Shown: positions 25,420 through 33,349 of the stretch, piece after piece
Layout of the letters: each line of letters opens with the position of its first letter
Position numbering within the stretch: position 1 is the stretch's first letter
Origin: a virus
Strand: one strand, 5' to 3'
Length of the DNA stretch: 36,907 bases
Virus record (IMG/VR): IMGVR_UViG_3300023174_000373
Location: 1 to 36,907 of that record
Notes under the pieces: model-generated
What the model saw: the letters and a program-made list of their open reading frames with translations, nothing else
Told to the model about the DNA's origin: nothing
Databases searched by the model: none
Made by a program: the position numbers and the translations under genes

Positions 25420-26067
25420 TTAACCAAACGAGGTAGTTGAAGAATCATATGGAGTAAGTCCGCCAAGGTTAGCCGACCTACGCTCGCGCATTGGGTTGCG
25501 ATTACCGCGAGTCATAAAGGTGTAGTTAACGGTCATCTCTTTGATGATTTCCATTGTTCCAACCTGAATTGTTTCGCCGTCAGCAACCTGAGAAATAACG
25601 CAGTTATGATATTCTTCAGTATATGGCTTCATTGTCTTGCCACGAATTTGTGGTGGCTTAATATATTTGACAATACGGATAGGAGTAGGTGTATTAGCTA
25701 CAGCTTGGAAAATACCTACGATGTCAACCGGACCCTTGCCGCCGCCAGTAACGTTATCCTTGCGCACTGCTGAAGTTCCCCTAGGATCTCCGCCAAGATA
25801 ACCAGCAAGGCGTTCCCAAACTTGACCGCCATAAAGTTCATAAAGTTGCAATGTTAGCGTACCCATGCCAGCAGCTTGAGGAGTAATTAACTCTACTGGA
25901 TATGGCTCATCAAGAGGATGAATAGCAGCAGTAGCAGCTACAGGCTGAGGTGAAGTATGCACGATTTGCTGAGCAAAGAGAATTGGCTTGTTATCCCAAG
26001 TAAATACGGTAAAACCTGAACCCGCAACCCTTGCGCGGTTTTTTGCTCCTACGAGATCATCAGCCAT
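25420..26067 (-). CDS. tail tube protein
   Basis: The 215-residue product follows the sheath gene, as tube genes do in contractile tails. It starts with an Ala-rich N-terminus and the segment AGSGFTVFTWDNKPILFAQQ. Later strands include GTLTLQLYELYGGQVWERL and CVISQVADGETIQVGTMEII, followed by MTVNYTFMTRGNRNPMRE, consistent with the beta-sandwich tube fold. The start lies within the last codons of the sheath gene (8-base overlap) behind CAGGAG. Hexameric rings of this protein form the inner conduit for DNA. It should be among the most abundant virion proteins. Confidence 0.8.
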   Translation of the reverse strand: MADDLVGAKNRARVAGSGFTVFTWDNKPILFAQQIVHTSPQPVAATAAIHPLDEPYPVELITPQAAGMGTLTLQLYELYGGQVWERLAGYLGGDPRGTSAVRKDNVTGGGKGPVDIVGIFQAVANTPTPIRIVKYIKPPQIRGKTMKPYTEEYHNCVISQVADGETIQVGTMEIIKEMTVNYTFMTRGNRNPMRERRSANLGGLTPYDSSTTSFG

Positions 26068-28162
26068 TTATAACTCCTGAATTAATTTGATTAGTGATTT
26101 CGCCCGATGTTAAACCGCCGTTTGTAAGGTCAATTGAGAATACGATGTTTACATAATTGATTGGGAATGCTGGGCGATAAGCAAACCTTACTTCAATAAT
26201 AGTTGGACTCAAATTAAGCATCTTGGCTTGAACATCAGAGAAACCTACGATATCTCCATCATCAACCATTGTTGAAAGTACTCCGCCAATTGCCGACCCT
26301 ACAATCAGGGTGGCATTATTGTCAGCTACAATTTTACCAATGATCTGACTATCGACTGTGTACCTAAGTGAGTTGATAACTTTGTGCTTGGCCCTAATAA
26401 CTGAAAGTTCTGACTTGTCCACACTCTTAGTGTTAAGAGTAAGTGCGTGACGAACTTGAACAGCGTAACCCTTTTGTTCAACAACAAAGAGTCCCTTAGC
26501 GGAATCGTCAGTTTTTGATTTTCTACTAGTTGATGAATCAATTACTGTATCAAAACCTGTAATATTTTTGCGAGTCAAAGTGTCAGAAACGTTCCTAGAT
26601 ACGAGCATACCGGCCACTGCTGCTGCTGCGTACTGGCCGCCAAGATTAAGATTTGCTGCGGTTCCATTTGGAAGAGGGCGAGTAAACTTAGATGCTGAAA
26701 GCAAAACCATATTTTCAGCATATTTGCTGATTCCTGTAGAGTCTGCGTAAGCCGATTGAAGAATTTGAGCATGATTTTGAATTGCAGTTTTAGTAGCGTA
26801 AGTAACAACTGAATCAGTTCCGTCTTCACCGCAAATGATAATGTGGTATTGACCGTTATCTCTTAAATCTCCATCGACAAAATTTTGACAAGCTAGGAAG
26901 ATATTTTTAACACTTTCATCCGAAACCTCTGATGTCAAAATTTTAAATGACTGACCTGTTGAAATGATATTTGAACCTGTAAGTGACTTGGCCACAGTTA
27001 AAGCCGTGCCAGAGGTTGCTGCCGTAATTGTCGTTGTACTTCCATCAGCATAAACAAGAGTTTTGCCTACAAAGTTGTTATAGTATGTTTCAGTTGCGCC
27101 TGATTGAGAGGCTAATGTTACGGCAGTCCCCGTTTGTGTAAGAGTGCCAACGCTCCATATGCCATTTGCGGTTTCAAACGCATCTTTTGTTCCAATGGCA
27201 ACAGCAGAAGCTTGACCAATTACAGGAACAATAACGCCAATGCCTTCATAGTTTTTTAGAGCATCTAAAGTGGGACCCCAAGTGCGATTAATATCAGAAA
27301 TCTCTGAATTAGTAGGTTCTCTCTTAGTAACACCACTATCATTAGAATAAAATAGCGGTTGAATCATAACGCTAGAAGCGCCATTTTCAAAAGCTAGTTG
27401 AGCAGCAAATGAAAGCGGTGAGTTAATTGCAGTTTTAGATGCATTAAACTTTGAACCAAACTTATTTTCAACATCCGACATGTTATCAAATTTTTGTACG
27501 CTCCAAAAATCTTTGGGAACGTAAGAATAAGTTAATTGCACATACTCTGTATCTACTACAGCGGGTTTCCTACCTGTGGTTAATTGACCGGCAGCAGCGG
27601 CAACCCTTGCAATCGTGCGATTAGTTGTATCAATTGTAACTGAATTGCCGGAAGTAGTGCTATAACCAGCAGTTGGATCATAAGTTGTAACTACGGCTCC
27701 GTTTGAATGTGCAACTGCGGTTGCAGTAACAGTTAATGTACAAGGGGAACTGTTGTTGGTAGTTGTGCGTGATGCGACTGCAATTGCCTCGCCGTCGATA
27801 TAAATTGTAAACGCCCCAGATGATGGGAAGTTGCTACCATCAAGTACGAGGATTGAGGTTGCGCCAATGGCAATATCACCAATAAGTTTAGTGTTAGGGT
27901 TATTTAATTGCGCCTTGTTAGCGTCTACAGCACTAATTGATGAAATTGTAAAACTGGTGACATCTGATGGTAAATTTTGCAGAGTTACTGCGGTTGTACC
28001 AGAAAGCTGAAGCGTTTCAGTAGTCGTAACCGATCCTGAGCTAGGACCAACCAAACAAATGGCGTCCGACGTAGAAATAAGAGGAACTACATTTGCGTTA
28101 ACGTTCTCTTTAACAGAGACGCCGGGTTCAGTATAAGTTGGGTTAGTGTAGCTAGTTGGCAT
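26060..28162 (-). CDS. contractile tail sheath protein
   Basis: The 700-residue product has the typical sheath start (TYTEPGVSVKENVNANV). Its C-terminal region matches the sheath core: KGYAVQVRHALTLNT, LSVIRAKHKVINSLRY and IIEVRFAYRPAFPINYVNIVFSIDL. The C-terminal core makes the contractile lattice. Residues about 87-168 are an inserted beta module with the FPSSG pattern that is also found in the J protein and the 957-residue tail protein, and this insertion probably decorates the outer surface. The ribosome-binding site is strong (GAAGGAGAT). The presence of a sheath establishes this as a myovirus-type phage. Confidence 0.9.
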   Translation of the reverse strand: MPTSYTNPTYTEPGVSVKENVNANVVPLISTSDAICLVGPSSGSVTTTETLQLSGTTAVTLQNLPSDVTSFTISSISAVDANKAQLNNPNTKLIGDIAIGATSILVLDGSNFPSSGAFTIYIDGEAIAVASRTTTNNSSPCTLTVTATAVAHSNGAVVTTYDPTAGYSTTSGNSVTIDTTNRTIARVAAAAGQLTTGRKPAVVDTEYVQLTYSYVPKDFWSVQKFDNMSDVENKFGSKFNASKTAINSPLSFAAQLAFENGASSVMIQPLFYSNDSGVTKREPTNSEISDINRTWGPTLDALKNYEGIGVIVPVIGQASAVAIGTKDAFETANGIWSVGTLTQTGTAVTLASQSGATETYYNNFVGKTLVYADGSTTTITAATSGTALTVAKSLTGSNIISTGQSFKILTSEVSDESVKNIFLACQNFVDGDLRDNGQYHIIICGEDGTDSVVTYATKTAIQNHAQILQSAYADSTGISKYAENMVLLSASKFTRPLPNGTAANLNLGGQYAAAAVAGMLVSRNVSDTLTRKNITGFDTVIDSSTSRKSKTDDSAKGLFVVEQKGYAVQVRHALTLNTKSVDKSELSVIRAKHKVINSLRYTVDSQIIGKIVADNNATLIVGSAIGGVLSTMVDDGDIVGFSDVQAKMLNLSPTIIEVRFAYRPAFPINYVNIVFSIDLTNGGLTSGEITNQINSGVING

Positions 28163-28210
28163 TAATTAATAATCTCCTTCAGAAATTAGGTGGTAGTGTG
28201 ATAGAAAAAT

Positions 28211-28231
28211 ATAATGCTAGTTATGCATTAT
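28211..28231 (-). terminator. weak hairpin with U-run upstream of sheath gene
   Basis: On the minus strand ATAATGC and GCATTAT pair around a seven-base loop that spans the stop codon of the 28221-28904 gene, followed by ATATTTTT. The stem has only two G-C pairs, so termination would be partial at best. It could instead be an mRNA processing or stability element before the highly expressed sheath gene. Confidence 0.3.
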
Positions 28232-28904
28232 TCCAACTGGGTTCATCTTCAAGTCCAACTGGAGGTGTTTCAAGCCCATCAATGTAAGGATAAATGAATA
28301 CTTGAGAGACAAGTTCGTAAGGCATATCTTGAGGAAGACTATAAAATTCGCCAAACACTTGCACTCTATAAGAAACTGTGTAAATCAGTTCGTCTTCTGC
28401 GCCCCAAGGAACATCAGTTTGATTTTCTCCGATGCCGGTAATTACATCACTATTAATGTTAATAAAATGCCCAGCAGAATCAGGAATGGCATCAAAATTA
28501 GACGGATATAAACGATTAAAGAATCTATTTGTATACTCTGCAAGGTCGCCCATTGCAATCGTTTGAACAATTGTGTCTGAAATTAAATCTCTATCAAGGG
28601 AAGATAGAGCAGAAATAGCAAATTCAATGTCTCCCTTATAAAAATAATGTTTAAATTTCCAAGCTTGATCGTTATCGTCAATAAAATGCTCTTGATGACC
28701 CACGCCAGAATTCATAATTTGACTTTCATAAAATTTAACAACCACCGCTGGGAAAGATTGCCTCTCCTTAGGAAATTCAATTGAAACTTTAGTGGGCTGC
28801 AATTTTTGATCAACGTGATTTTGAAAAACTGATTTTAAACCTTCGACTAAAGCAGTTTTGATATATGTCTTGTACCTGACCGTTTTTTCTGGTAAATAAG
28901 TCAT
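28221..28904 (-). CDS. probable tail terminator/completion protein
   Basis: The 227-residue product lies immediately upstream of the sheath gene and overlaps the preceding connector gene by four bases (28901-28904, ATGA). The sequence has an N-terminal helix (YIKTALVEGLKSVFQNHVD), a strand bearing FPAVVVKFYESQI, and later strands GDIEFAISALSSLDR and DELIYTVSYRVQVFGEFY. This helix-then-sheet arrangement and position are those of gp15/gpU-like tail terminators, which cap the tube and sheath and join the tail to the head. No signature motif is decisive. Confidence 0.55.
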   Translation of the reverse strand: MTYLPEKTVRYKTYIKTALVEGLKSVFQNHVDQKLQPTKVSIEFPKERQSFPAVVVKFYESQIMNSGVGHQEHFIDDNDQAWKFKHYFYKGDIEFAISALSSLDRDLISDTIVQTIAMGDLAEYTNRFFNRLYPSNFDAIPDSAGHFININSDVITGIGENQTDVPWGAEDELIYTVSYRVQVFGEFYSLPQDMPYELVSQVFIYPYIDGLETPPVGLEDEPSWNNA

Positions 28905-29731
28905 CGATCAATCTCCACACTCATAAGAATATTATTTTCAGGAATAAGGGTAATAGGGTAGTTTTGATTAACAATATGACGGTTACCAAAATCACCTTCG
29001 TACTCTCTACGACCTTTGCGATCCATGCCTCTAATGCTGATCGGATTTGTCATTTTGGCTTGATAGCGCCTTCCAGAATCAACTACATGTCCATAATTGT
29101 CTAATTCAACGTGAACTATTAAATCATTGTCGCTTACCTGAGGAAACCAAGACATGGTTACTTCGGCAGTTTGAATTTCAATCATCGCGCCCGTAGGAGT
29201 CAAAGTAAAAAGATCTCTGGCCGCATCTGGTTCAATTACATAAGTTACAATGCCCGGACCAAAACCTCTATATTTTGGAGCTTTAGGCCAACTTGAATCT
29301 GGAACAAAATCGGATTTAATAACATCTCCAGTAGATGGATTGATCCATTCATTTTCTGATTTTTCTCTAGATACAAAACCTACGCCCCAAGATAAATTAT
29401 CATTATTTCTTGACTGGCCATAAATGCTTTCATAATTAGGCGAAGGTTCAGCAAGACCTTTTTCTACATCGGCAATTGTAAACATCTTTTTAATAATTAC
29501 AGGTTGACCCATGCGGCGCATCATGTCGTGCACCTGACGACGAAGGCGTTTAATATCTTGCGGAGCGTTTTCCTTACCCGCATATTTAGTTGCATACAAA
29601 AGGTCACCATAAGTGTGAACTTTGATGCCAAAACTTGTTGCTAGTTCAACAGAAGTTTTTAAAAAAGAATTAACGCCAACGGTGGCATTTAACGTTGATG
29701 AGGCGGAAAGAGACCCAGTATGATCGGTCAT
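28901..29731 (-). CDS. head-tail connector/neck protein
   Basis: This 276-residue protein lies in the connector gene block. It carries a basic helical region (DIKRLRRQVHDMMRRMGQPVIIK) and a beta-rich second half with MIEIQTAEVTMSWFPQVSDND, LIVHVELDNYG and a strand-turn NRHIVNQNYPITLIPENNIL. It has no enzyme motifs or membrane segments. A clear AGGGGAAG lies upstream of the start. Genes at this position between capsid and tail terminator form the neck that binds the portal. The role is inferred from gene order. Confidence 0.5.
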   Translation of the reverse strand: MTDHTGSLSASSTLNATVGVNSFLKTSVELATSFGIKVHTYGDLLYATKYAGKENAPQDIKRLRRQVHDMMRRMGQPVIIKKMFTIADVEKGLAEPSPNYESIYGQSRNNDNLSWGVGFVSREKSENEWINPSTGDVIKSDFVPDSSWPKAPKYRGFGPGIVTYVIEPDAARDLFTLTPTGAMIEIQTAEVTMSWFPQVSDNDLIVHVELDNYGHVVDSGRRYQAKMTNPISIRGMDRKGRREYEGDFGNRHIVNQNYPITLIPENNILMSVEIDR

Positions 29732-29739
29732 ATCTTCCC

Positions 29740-30183
29740 CTAGCTAATTGCGATAGTTAGATTCCCGACAGGAATAGTAAATGTGTCGCCATTAACCATA
29801 GTTATAGGCGCTGAAAGAGGGCCAAACCAGAGAAGGTTTCCTGAACCAACGGTTCCTGAGTCAAAAATTCCAATAGTTGTCACCGATGCGCCACTTGACC
29901 AAGTTCCAGTTGCAGTCCAAGTAAGTGCGGTGCTATTTGCAATTACACCATTTGCCGCCCCGCCCGATGTAATTGCACCACTTGTTATTACACCCCACGC
30001 AATAGATGAGCGAGCATAACCACCTCCGGTTACCTCGGTTCCATTACGAATATTAGATGTATAGGCGGTAGTTGGAGTAACTGTAAACAAAGCCGCATAA
30101 ACGGTTGTAGGTTTTGAAAAATTAAAAAACCCGGCGGCGTGATTAAGGAGTTGATTTTCTAAATATGTTGTAATGTTTGCCAT
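29740..30183 (-). CDS. small conserved phage virion protein
   Basis: The 147-residue protein begins YLENQLLNHAAGFFNFSKPTT, continues with VYAALFTVTP, GTEVTGGGYARSSIAW, then ATGTWSSGASVTTIGIFD and GNLLWFGPLSAP. I recognise this as a pattern common to small structural proteins in many tailed phages, in which YLxNxLLxHV and GTEVSGGGYAR are hallmarks. It is probably a fibre- or decoration-type protein of Ig-like beta structure. Its location among the connector genes, rather than in the fibre block, suggests a head or neck decoration. No strong Shine-Dalgarno sequence precedes the start. Confidence 0.55.
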   Translation of the reverse strand: MANITTYLENQLLNHAAGFFNFSKPTTVYAALFTVTPTTAYTSNIRNGTEVTGGGYARSSIAWGVITSGAITSGGAANGVIANSTALTWTATGTWSSGASVTTIGIFDSGTVGSGNLLWFGPLSAPITMVNGDTFTIPVGNLTIAIS

Positions 30184-30216
30184 CGTATATTAAGGTGTCG
30201 TAATTTATGATTAATA

Positions 30217-31134
30217 CTACCAATAACCGCGTCCAACACTTCTTGCCCGCATAGGAGCAGGAATAAGGCGACCGGCTTTGGATGAAACAATAAGTTTACT
30301 GTGACCAAGCTGAAGGAATCCACGCTTGTAAAGCGCCACCCAGCGCATATATTGCTCTAATTCTAATTGATACATGCTTTCCCAGCGCTGAAGATAATCA
30401 CGGCGATCTTGAAATGCAATTTGTGCACCAGTTGGCATAGGTTGCTCAACATAAGAACGCATAATATGACGAAGAACTTGAATAAAGATACCTTGAACAA
30501 GAAGTGGATAATTATCAGTAACCGTATTGTCAGCGTTTACAAAACTGTTAATTGTTAAACCAGTAGGAGGATTTTGATAATTAATATCAAAAAGAGCGTC
30601 TGCAATAAACTTTTCCATTTTTTCTTCACGGAAAAAATGCAAGGTCATATCTTGAACCCAAGGGCCTTCGTTTTCTGCATCAAAACAATCTTCAAGTTTA
30701 GTCCAAACGCCGTCTGCTACAACGCGAATGGGGGTATCAACAATTTCAAATGGATCAAAAACTTCAAAATCAACTCTAGTTGACTTTGTTGTTCCGTCAA
30801 TAAGTTCAAAAGTTGCAACGGCAATATAATGACCTAGGCGAGTAGTGTCATCATAAATTAAAACTCCGGTCCCATCTTCTAAAATTTCTCCATCTAAAAT
30901 ATCTTTTTCAGCAGGATTGGCATATTCTTGATTCTTTTTATTATCTGATAGATCGTCGCCTGTACGAGTAGCGGGCAATTGAATAGTAAAGGTTACCGAT
31001 CCAAGATCTTCATAGGAATACATTTGATCATCGTCATCATAAAGATGAGCAACAAGACGAGCGGAATCGCCCAATGCAACAATTTTAAGTTGTCTGTCAT
31101 AACCAAGGCTCATGCAACTATTAACTGTTGGCAA
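30217..31134 (-). CDS. neck/adaptor protein with N-terminal Ig-like domain
   Basis: The 305-residue product has an N-terminal beta domain (about 15-130), with LKIVALGDSARLVAHLYDDD, LGSVTFTIQLPATRTG and LGHYIAVATFELIDG, which resembles an Ig-like domain. The C-terminal part is helical and includes YPLLVQGIFIQVLRHIMRSYV and YLQRWESMYQLELEQYMRWV, ending with a basic tail (LIPAPMRARSVGRGYW). Helical adaptor proteins of this kind bind beneath the portal. The gene is preceded by a terminator at 31153-31177, so its expression depends on readthrough or an unidentified promoter in the ~60-base gap. The exact function is inferred from position. Confidence 0.5.
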   Translation of the reverse strand: MPTVNSCMSLGYDRQLKIVALGDSARLVAHLYDDDDQMYSYEDLGSVTFTIQLPATRTGDDLSDNKKNQEYANPAEKDILDGEILEDGTGVLIYDDTTRLGHYIAVATFELIDGTTKSTRVDFEVFDPFEIVDTPIRVVADGVWTKLEDCFDAENEGPWVQDMTLHFFREEKMEKFIADALFDINYQNPPTGLTINSFVNADNTVTDNYPLLVQGIFIQVLRHIMRSYVEQPMPTGAQIAFQDRRDYLQRWESMYQLELEQYMRWVALYKRGFLQLGHSKLIVSSKAGRLIPAPMRARSVGRGYW

Positions 31135-31152
31135 TAAATGATCTTAAAATAA

Positions 31153-31177
31153 AAAGAGCCGCACAAGGCGGCTCTTT
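31153..31177 (-). terminator. intrinsic terminator after the basic-tail genes
   Basis: A perfect ten-base stem (AAAGAGCCGC at 31153-31162 with GCGGCTCTTT at 31168-31177) with a five-base loop lies 20 bases downstream of the stop at 31197. In the minus-strand transcript it is followed by a U-rich run, as expected for an intrinsic terminator. Confidence 0.85.
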
Positions 31178-31196
31178 CATTAAAACATTGATAAGT

Positions 31197-31499
31197 TTAC
31201 TTATCTGACTCTTCAGTTGCAGGCTCAGCCTTTTTAGCAGCAGCTTTCTTAGGAGCAGCCTTCTTGACTTCTTCCTTAACTACTTCTACGGTTTCTTCAA
31301 CCTTTGCTACAACCTCTTCTACGGTTGTTGCGATTTCTTCAATTGTAGAAGAAGCAAGTTCTTTAATACGATTAGTAAGTTCTGCAACCCACTCTTCGTA
31401 AACAGCAAGCGTATTTTTAGTTTGATTAATCAGAACCTCAGTGCGCTCCGCTTCTTGTTTAAGAGTATCAATGTTTAAATTTGTAAGATCTAATTTCAT
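31197..31499 (-). CDS. small coiled-coil protein with lysine/alanine-rich tail
   Basis: The 100-residue product is helical from about residue 8 to 75, with a heptad-like charge pattern (TLKQEAERTEVLINQTKNTL, then IEEIATTVEEVVAKVEETVE). It ends in a histone H1-like tail, KKAAPKKAAAKKAEPATEES. It lies in the connector block, preceded by AAAGGAAAT and followed by a terminator. The tail suggests binding of DNA or of an acidic protein surface, and the helical part suggests oligomerisation. I cannot name a family. It may be a virion-internal or assembly protein. Confidence 0.6.
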   Translation of the reverse strand: MKLDLTNLNIDTLKQEAERTEVLINQTKNTLAVYEEWVAELTNRIKELASSTIEEIATTVEEVVAKVEETVEVVKEEVKKAAPKKAAAKKAEPATEESDK

Positions 31500-31520
31500 T
31501 TTATTTCCTTTAATATTAGT

Positions 31521-32072
31521 TTACAGCGCACTGCCGGGAACATTAACTCTTTCAGGAGCAACGCTGCGGGTAATTTCAGTCGCCTTTTCCTCATTTGGAC
31601 GACCCTCTACTTCATTAAGGTGACCGATTGTAATACTTTTTTCTGTATTAGACTGATCTAGGCCTGTAAAATTACCAGCATTACCAAGCTGATCGGTAAG
31701 AATGTCCTCAGGGCGAGGCTGTGACAAAGTTGATGCATTAGTCATCTGCTTTTCACGAATTGTCTGAGCGTCAGTGGCAGAAATAACTTCATAAAGACTG
31801 CCAAGGTTATTAAGGAAAATTGAATCATCTAATTCATCCTTGCTGATTGCAGTCATATCATTGCGCTGGCCTCTAGGAGCAAGTTCAATCTTGCGACCAG
31901 ATCCAAATGTAACGCGAACATTGACGCCGCGAACATTACGAACATACTTGCTTGTTGACGCGCTCTTTCTGGGAGCGGTCTTGGGCTTTGCGGCAGGCTT
32001 GCGAGTTGCAGCAACTTTTGCTCCGACGGGTTCAGCAGCCTGACCATTAGGGGTTAGCTTCTTAGGTGGCAT
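31521..32072 (-). CDS. virion-associated protein with basic N-terminus
   Basis: The 183-residue product starts with a disordered Pro/Ala/Lys stretch (MPPKKLTPNGQAAEP, then RKPAAKPKTAPRKSASTSK). A small beta segment (VRGVNVRVTFGSGRKIELA) and an acidic C-terminal half follow. No catalytic or membrane features are seen. It is the first minus-strand gene after the divergent intergenic region, behind AGAAAGAGAG. It and the next gene, which are separated by a 21-base gap, form a short unit ending in the terminator at 31153-31177. The function is unknown. Its position between the capsid and neck genes suggests a head or connector accessory protein. Confidence 0.6.
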   Translation of the reverse strand: MPPKKLTPNGQAAEPVGAKVAATRKPAAKPKTAPRKSASTSKYVRNVRGVNVRVTFGSGRKIELAPRGQRNDMTAISKDELDDSIFLNNLGSLYEVISATDAQTIREKQMTNASTLSQPRPEDILTDQLGNAGNFTGLDQSNTEKSITIGHLNEVEGRPNEEKATEITRSVAPERVNVPGSAL

Positions 32073-32355
32073 AATTTATTCTCTCTTTCTATAACAATAT
32101 AAGACTTGACTTGATACTACAAACGAGACTTGCCACTGATTAAGACCGGGATTCGATATAGTAATTAGGGAAGCCAAACTAAGTCTTGACAATTTGACTA
32201 TATGATATAGTCTTTGTACAAGTCAACGTTTGGCTTTTTATATAAATCGACAGAAGGAGTTAATTCCACTGGTCTCATTCAGCCCGTTAAGTTGTTAAGT
32301 AAGAGGGCTTGCGAAGTCAATGTAGGACAAATGAATGTGTTCCAAGGAAGATATT
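32073..32355. promoter_or_regulatory. divergent intergenic region with nested inverted repeats
   Basis: This 283-base region separates the minus-strand genes from the plus-strand lysin and should hold promoters for both directions. At 32171-32179 and 32228-32236 a nine-base inverted repeat (AAGCCAAAC/GTTTGGCTT) encloses TTGAC/GTCAA arms (32186-32190, 32222-32226) and a central perfect seven-base palindrome arm pair (32196-32202, 32206-32212). The outer arm is followed by a T-run. Several TTGAC-like hexamers occur and could serve as -35 elements (for example TTGACA at 32186-32191), but none pairs with a convincing -10. A Shine-Dalgarno-like AGAAGGAG at 32251-32259 has no start codon in reach. 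Confidence 0.5.
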
Positions 32356-33276
32356 ATGTTATATGCTAAAACAGCGGTTGTAGTAGCCGCCGTAATCGGT
32401 AGTTTTGCATCTACCCCAGAACCAGCGAAAGCTGTTAGTAAACAGGCCCACATTACTACAATTCCGGGTCCTGTAGTCACAAAAACAAAGAAGTACCGCG
32501 TAAGGGTGCCGATTCAGCACTTTTCCGTTAGAGCAACCGCTTATTCAACTGAAGGCTGTGATGCTTCAGGTGGCGGTAATATTACATCAATGGGAACAAC
32601 GCCTCGTTTTGGCGAAGTTGCCAATAATTTCCTTTCATTAGGAACAAGGATCTATTTCCCTAAGGCCATTTATGGTAAGCATTATTTTAGGGTTGAAGAT
32701 CATATTGGTTGGGGTTCTCAGCTTGACATTTGGGTTCATTGTGGATATCAAATGAATAATTGGAATAATCCCACTGTTCATTTTTATACATATAAATGGA
32801 AGGTGAAAACAAAGAAGATCCGAGTAAGGGCGTCAATCAGCCTTATTAAAGATCCTCTCAAACCCGTTGTAGTGGGTTCTAAGGCTCTTATATATAAAAA
32901 TGTAGCCTACGCCCCATCTAAGGCTCCAATTAATGTTAAACGAGTTGTATGGGCCGGAAACAAGATCAATGCGCTTCCATATGTATGGGGAGGCGGGCAT
33001 GGATCTTTTTTAGATTCTGGCTACGACTGTTCAGGATCAGTATCATATGCCCTTCATGGAGCAGATCTGATCAATACTCCACTGGATTCAGGATCACTAA
33101 TGTCTTGGGGTCAGTCAGGGCCGGGTAAATGGATTACGGTTTACGCTAATTCAGGCCACACATACATGCATGTTGCTGGTATTAGGTTTGATACATCAGG
33201 AGCCAATCCTTCAAGATGGCAATCTGATTTAAGGCCTAGCTTAGAATATGCTCTTAGGCATCCAAGTAATTTATAA
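32356..33276 (+). CDS. secreted two-domain lysin: 3D barrel plus NlpC/P60-like
   Basis: The start is placed at ATG 32356 because AAGGAAG lies five bases upstream. An upstream in-frame ATG at 32335 has no such site. The 306-residue product has a signal peptide (about 1-26, hydrophobic AVVVAAVIGSFAS and an AKA cleavage site). A 3D-type double-psi barrel (about 58-150) follows, with ATAYSTEGCD, LSLGTRIYF and QLDIWV. The C-terminal domain from about 200 is NlpC/P60-like, with Cys225 in YDCSGSVSYAL and His268 in GHTYMHVAG. NlpC/P60 enzymes cleave peptide stems of peptidoglycan. The architecture and closing segment (PGKWITVYANSGH, then HPSNL) look like actinobacterial enzymes. It is a probable endolysin or secreted wall enzyme. 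Confidence 0.8.
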   Translation: MLYAKTAVVVAAVIGSFASTPEPAKAVSKQAHITTIPGPVVTKTKKYRVRVPIQHFSVRATAYSTEGCDASGGGNITSMGTTPRFGEVANNFLSLGTRIYFPKAIYGKHYFRVEDHIGWGSQLDIWVHCGYQMNNWNNPTVHFYTYKWKVKTKKIRVRASISLIKDPLKPVVVGSKALIYKNVAYAPSKAPINVKRVVWAGNKINALPYVWGGGHGSFLDSGYDCSGSVSYALHGADLINTPLDSGSLMSWGQSGPGKWITVYANSGHTYMHVAGIRFDTSGANPSRWQSDLRPSLEYALRHPSNL

Positions 33277-33299
33277 AATAATATAAATGCAAATAAAAA

Positions 33300-33319
33300 G
33301 GCCCCCATTTCTGGGGGCC
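33300..33319. terminator. bidirectional intrinsic terminator
   Basis: GGCCCCCA (33300-33307) pairs with TGGGGGCC (33312-33319) around a four-base loop. AAAA on one side and TTTT on the other extend the stem and give a U-run in both transcripts. It lies between the convergent lysin and major capsid genes and should end both. Confidence 0.9.
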
Positions 33320-33349
33320 TTTTCTTTACCTTAAAGAGGAAAGCTAGGA

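Noticed and set aside
32251-32292. AGAAGGAG Shine-Dalgarno-like site that could start a leader peptide
   Set aside because: No ATG, GTG or TTG lies at a suitable distance, and the nearest frame ends after a few codons.
32281-32309. AGCCC/GGGCT pairing considered as a tRNA or terminator
   Set aside because: There is no T-loop or anticodon arm and no U-run. It is only a five-base pairing in the lysin leader.
32335-32355. Upstream ATG of the lysin gene
   Set aside because: It lacks a ribosome-binding site and would put charged residues before the signal peptide. ATG 32356 has AAGGAAG at a good distance.
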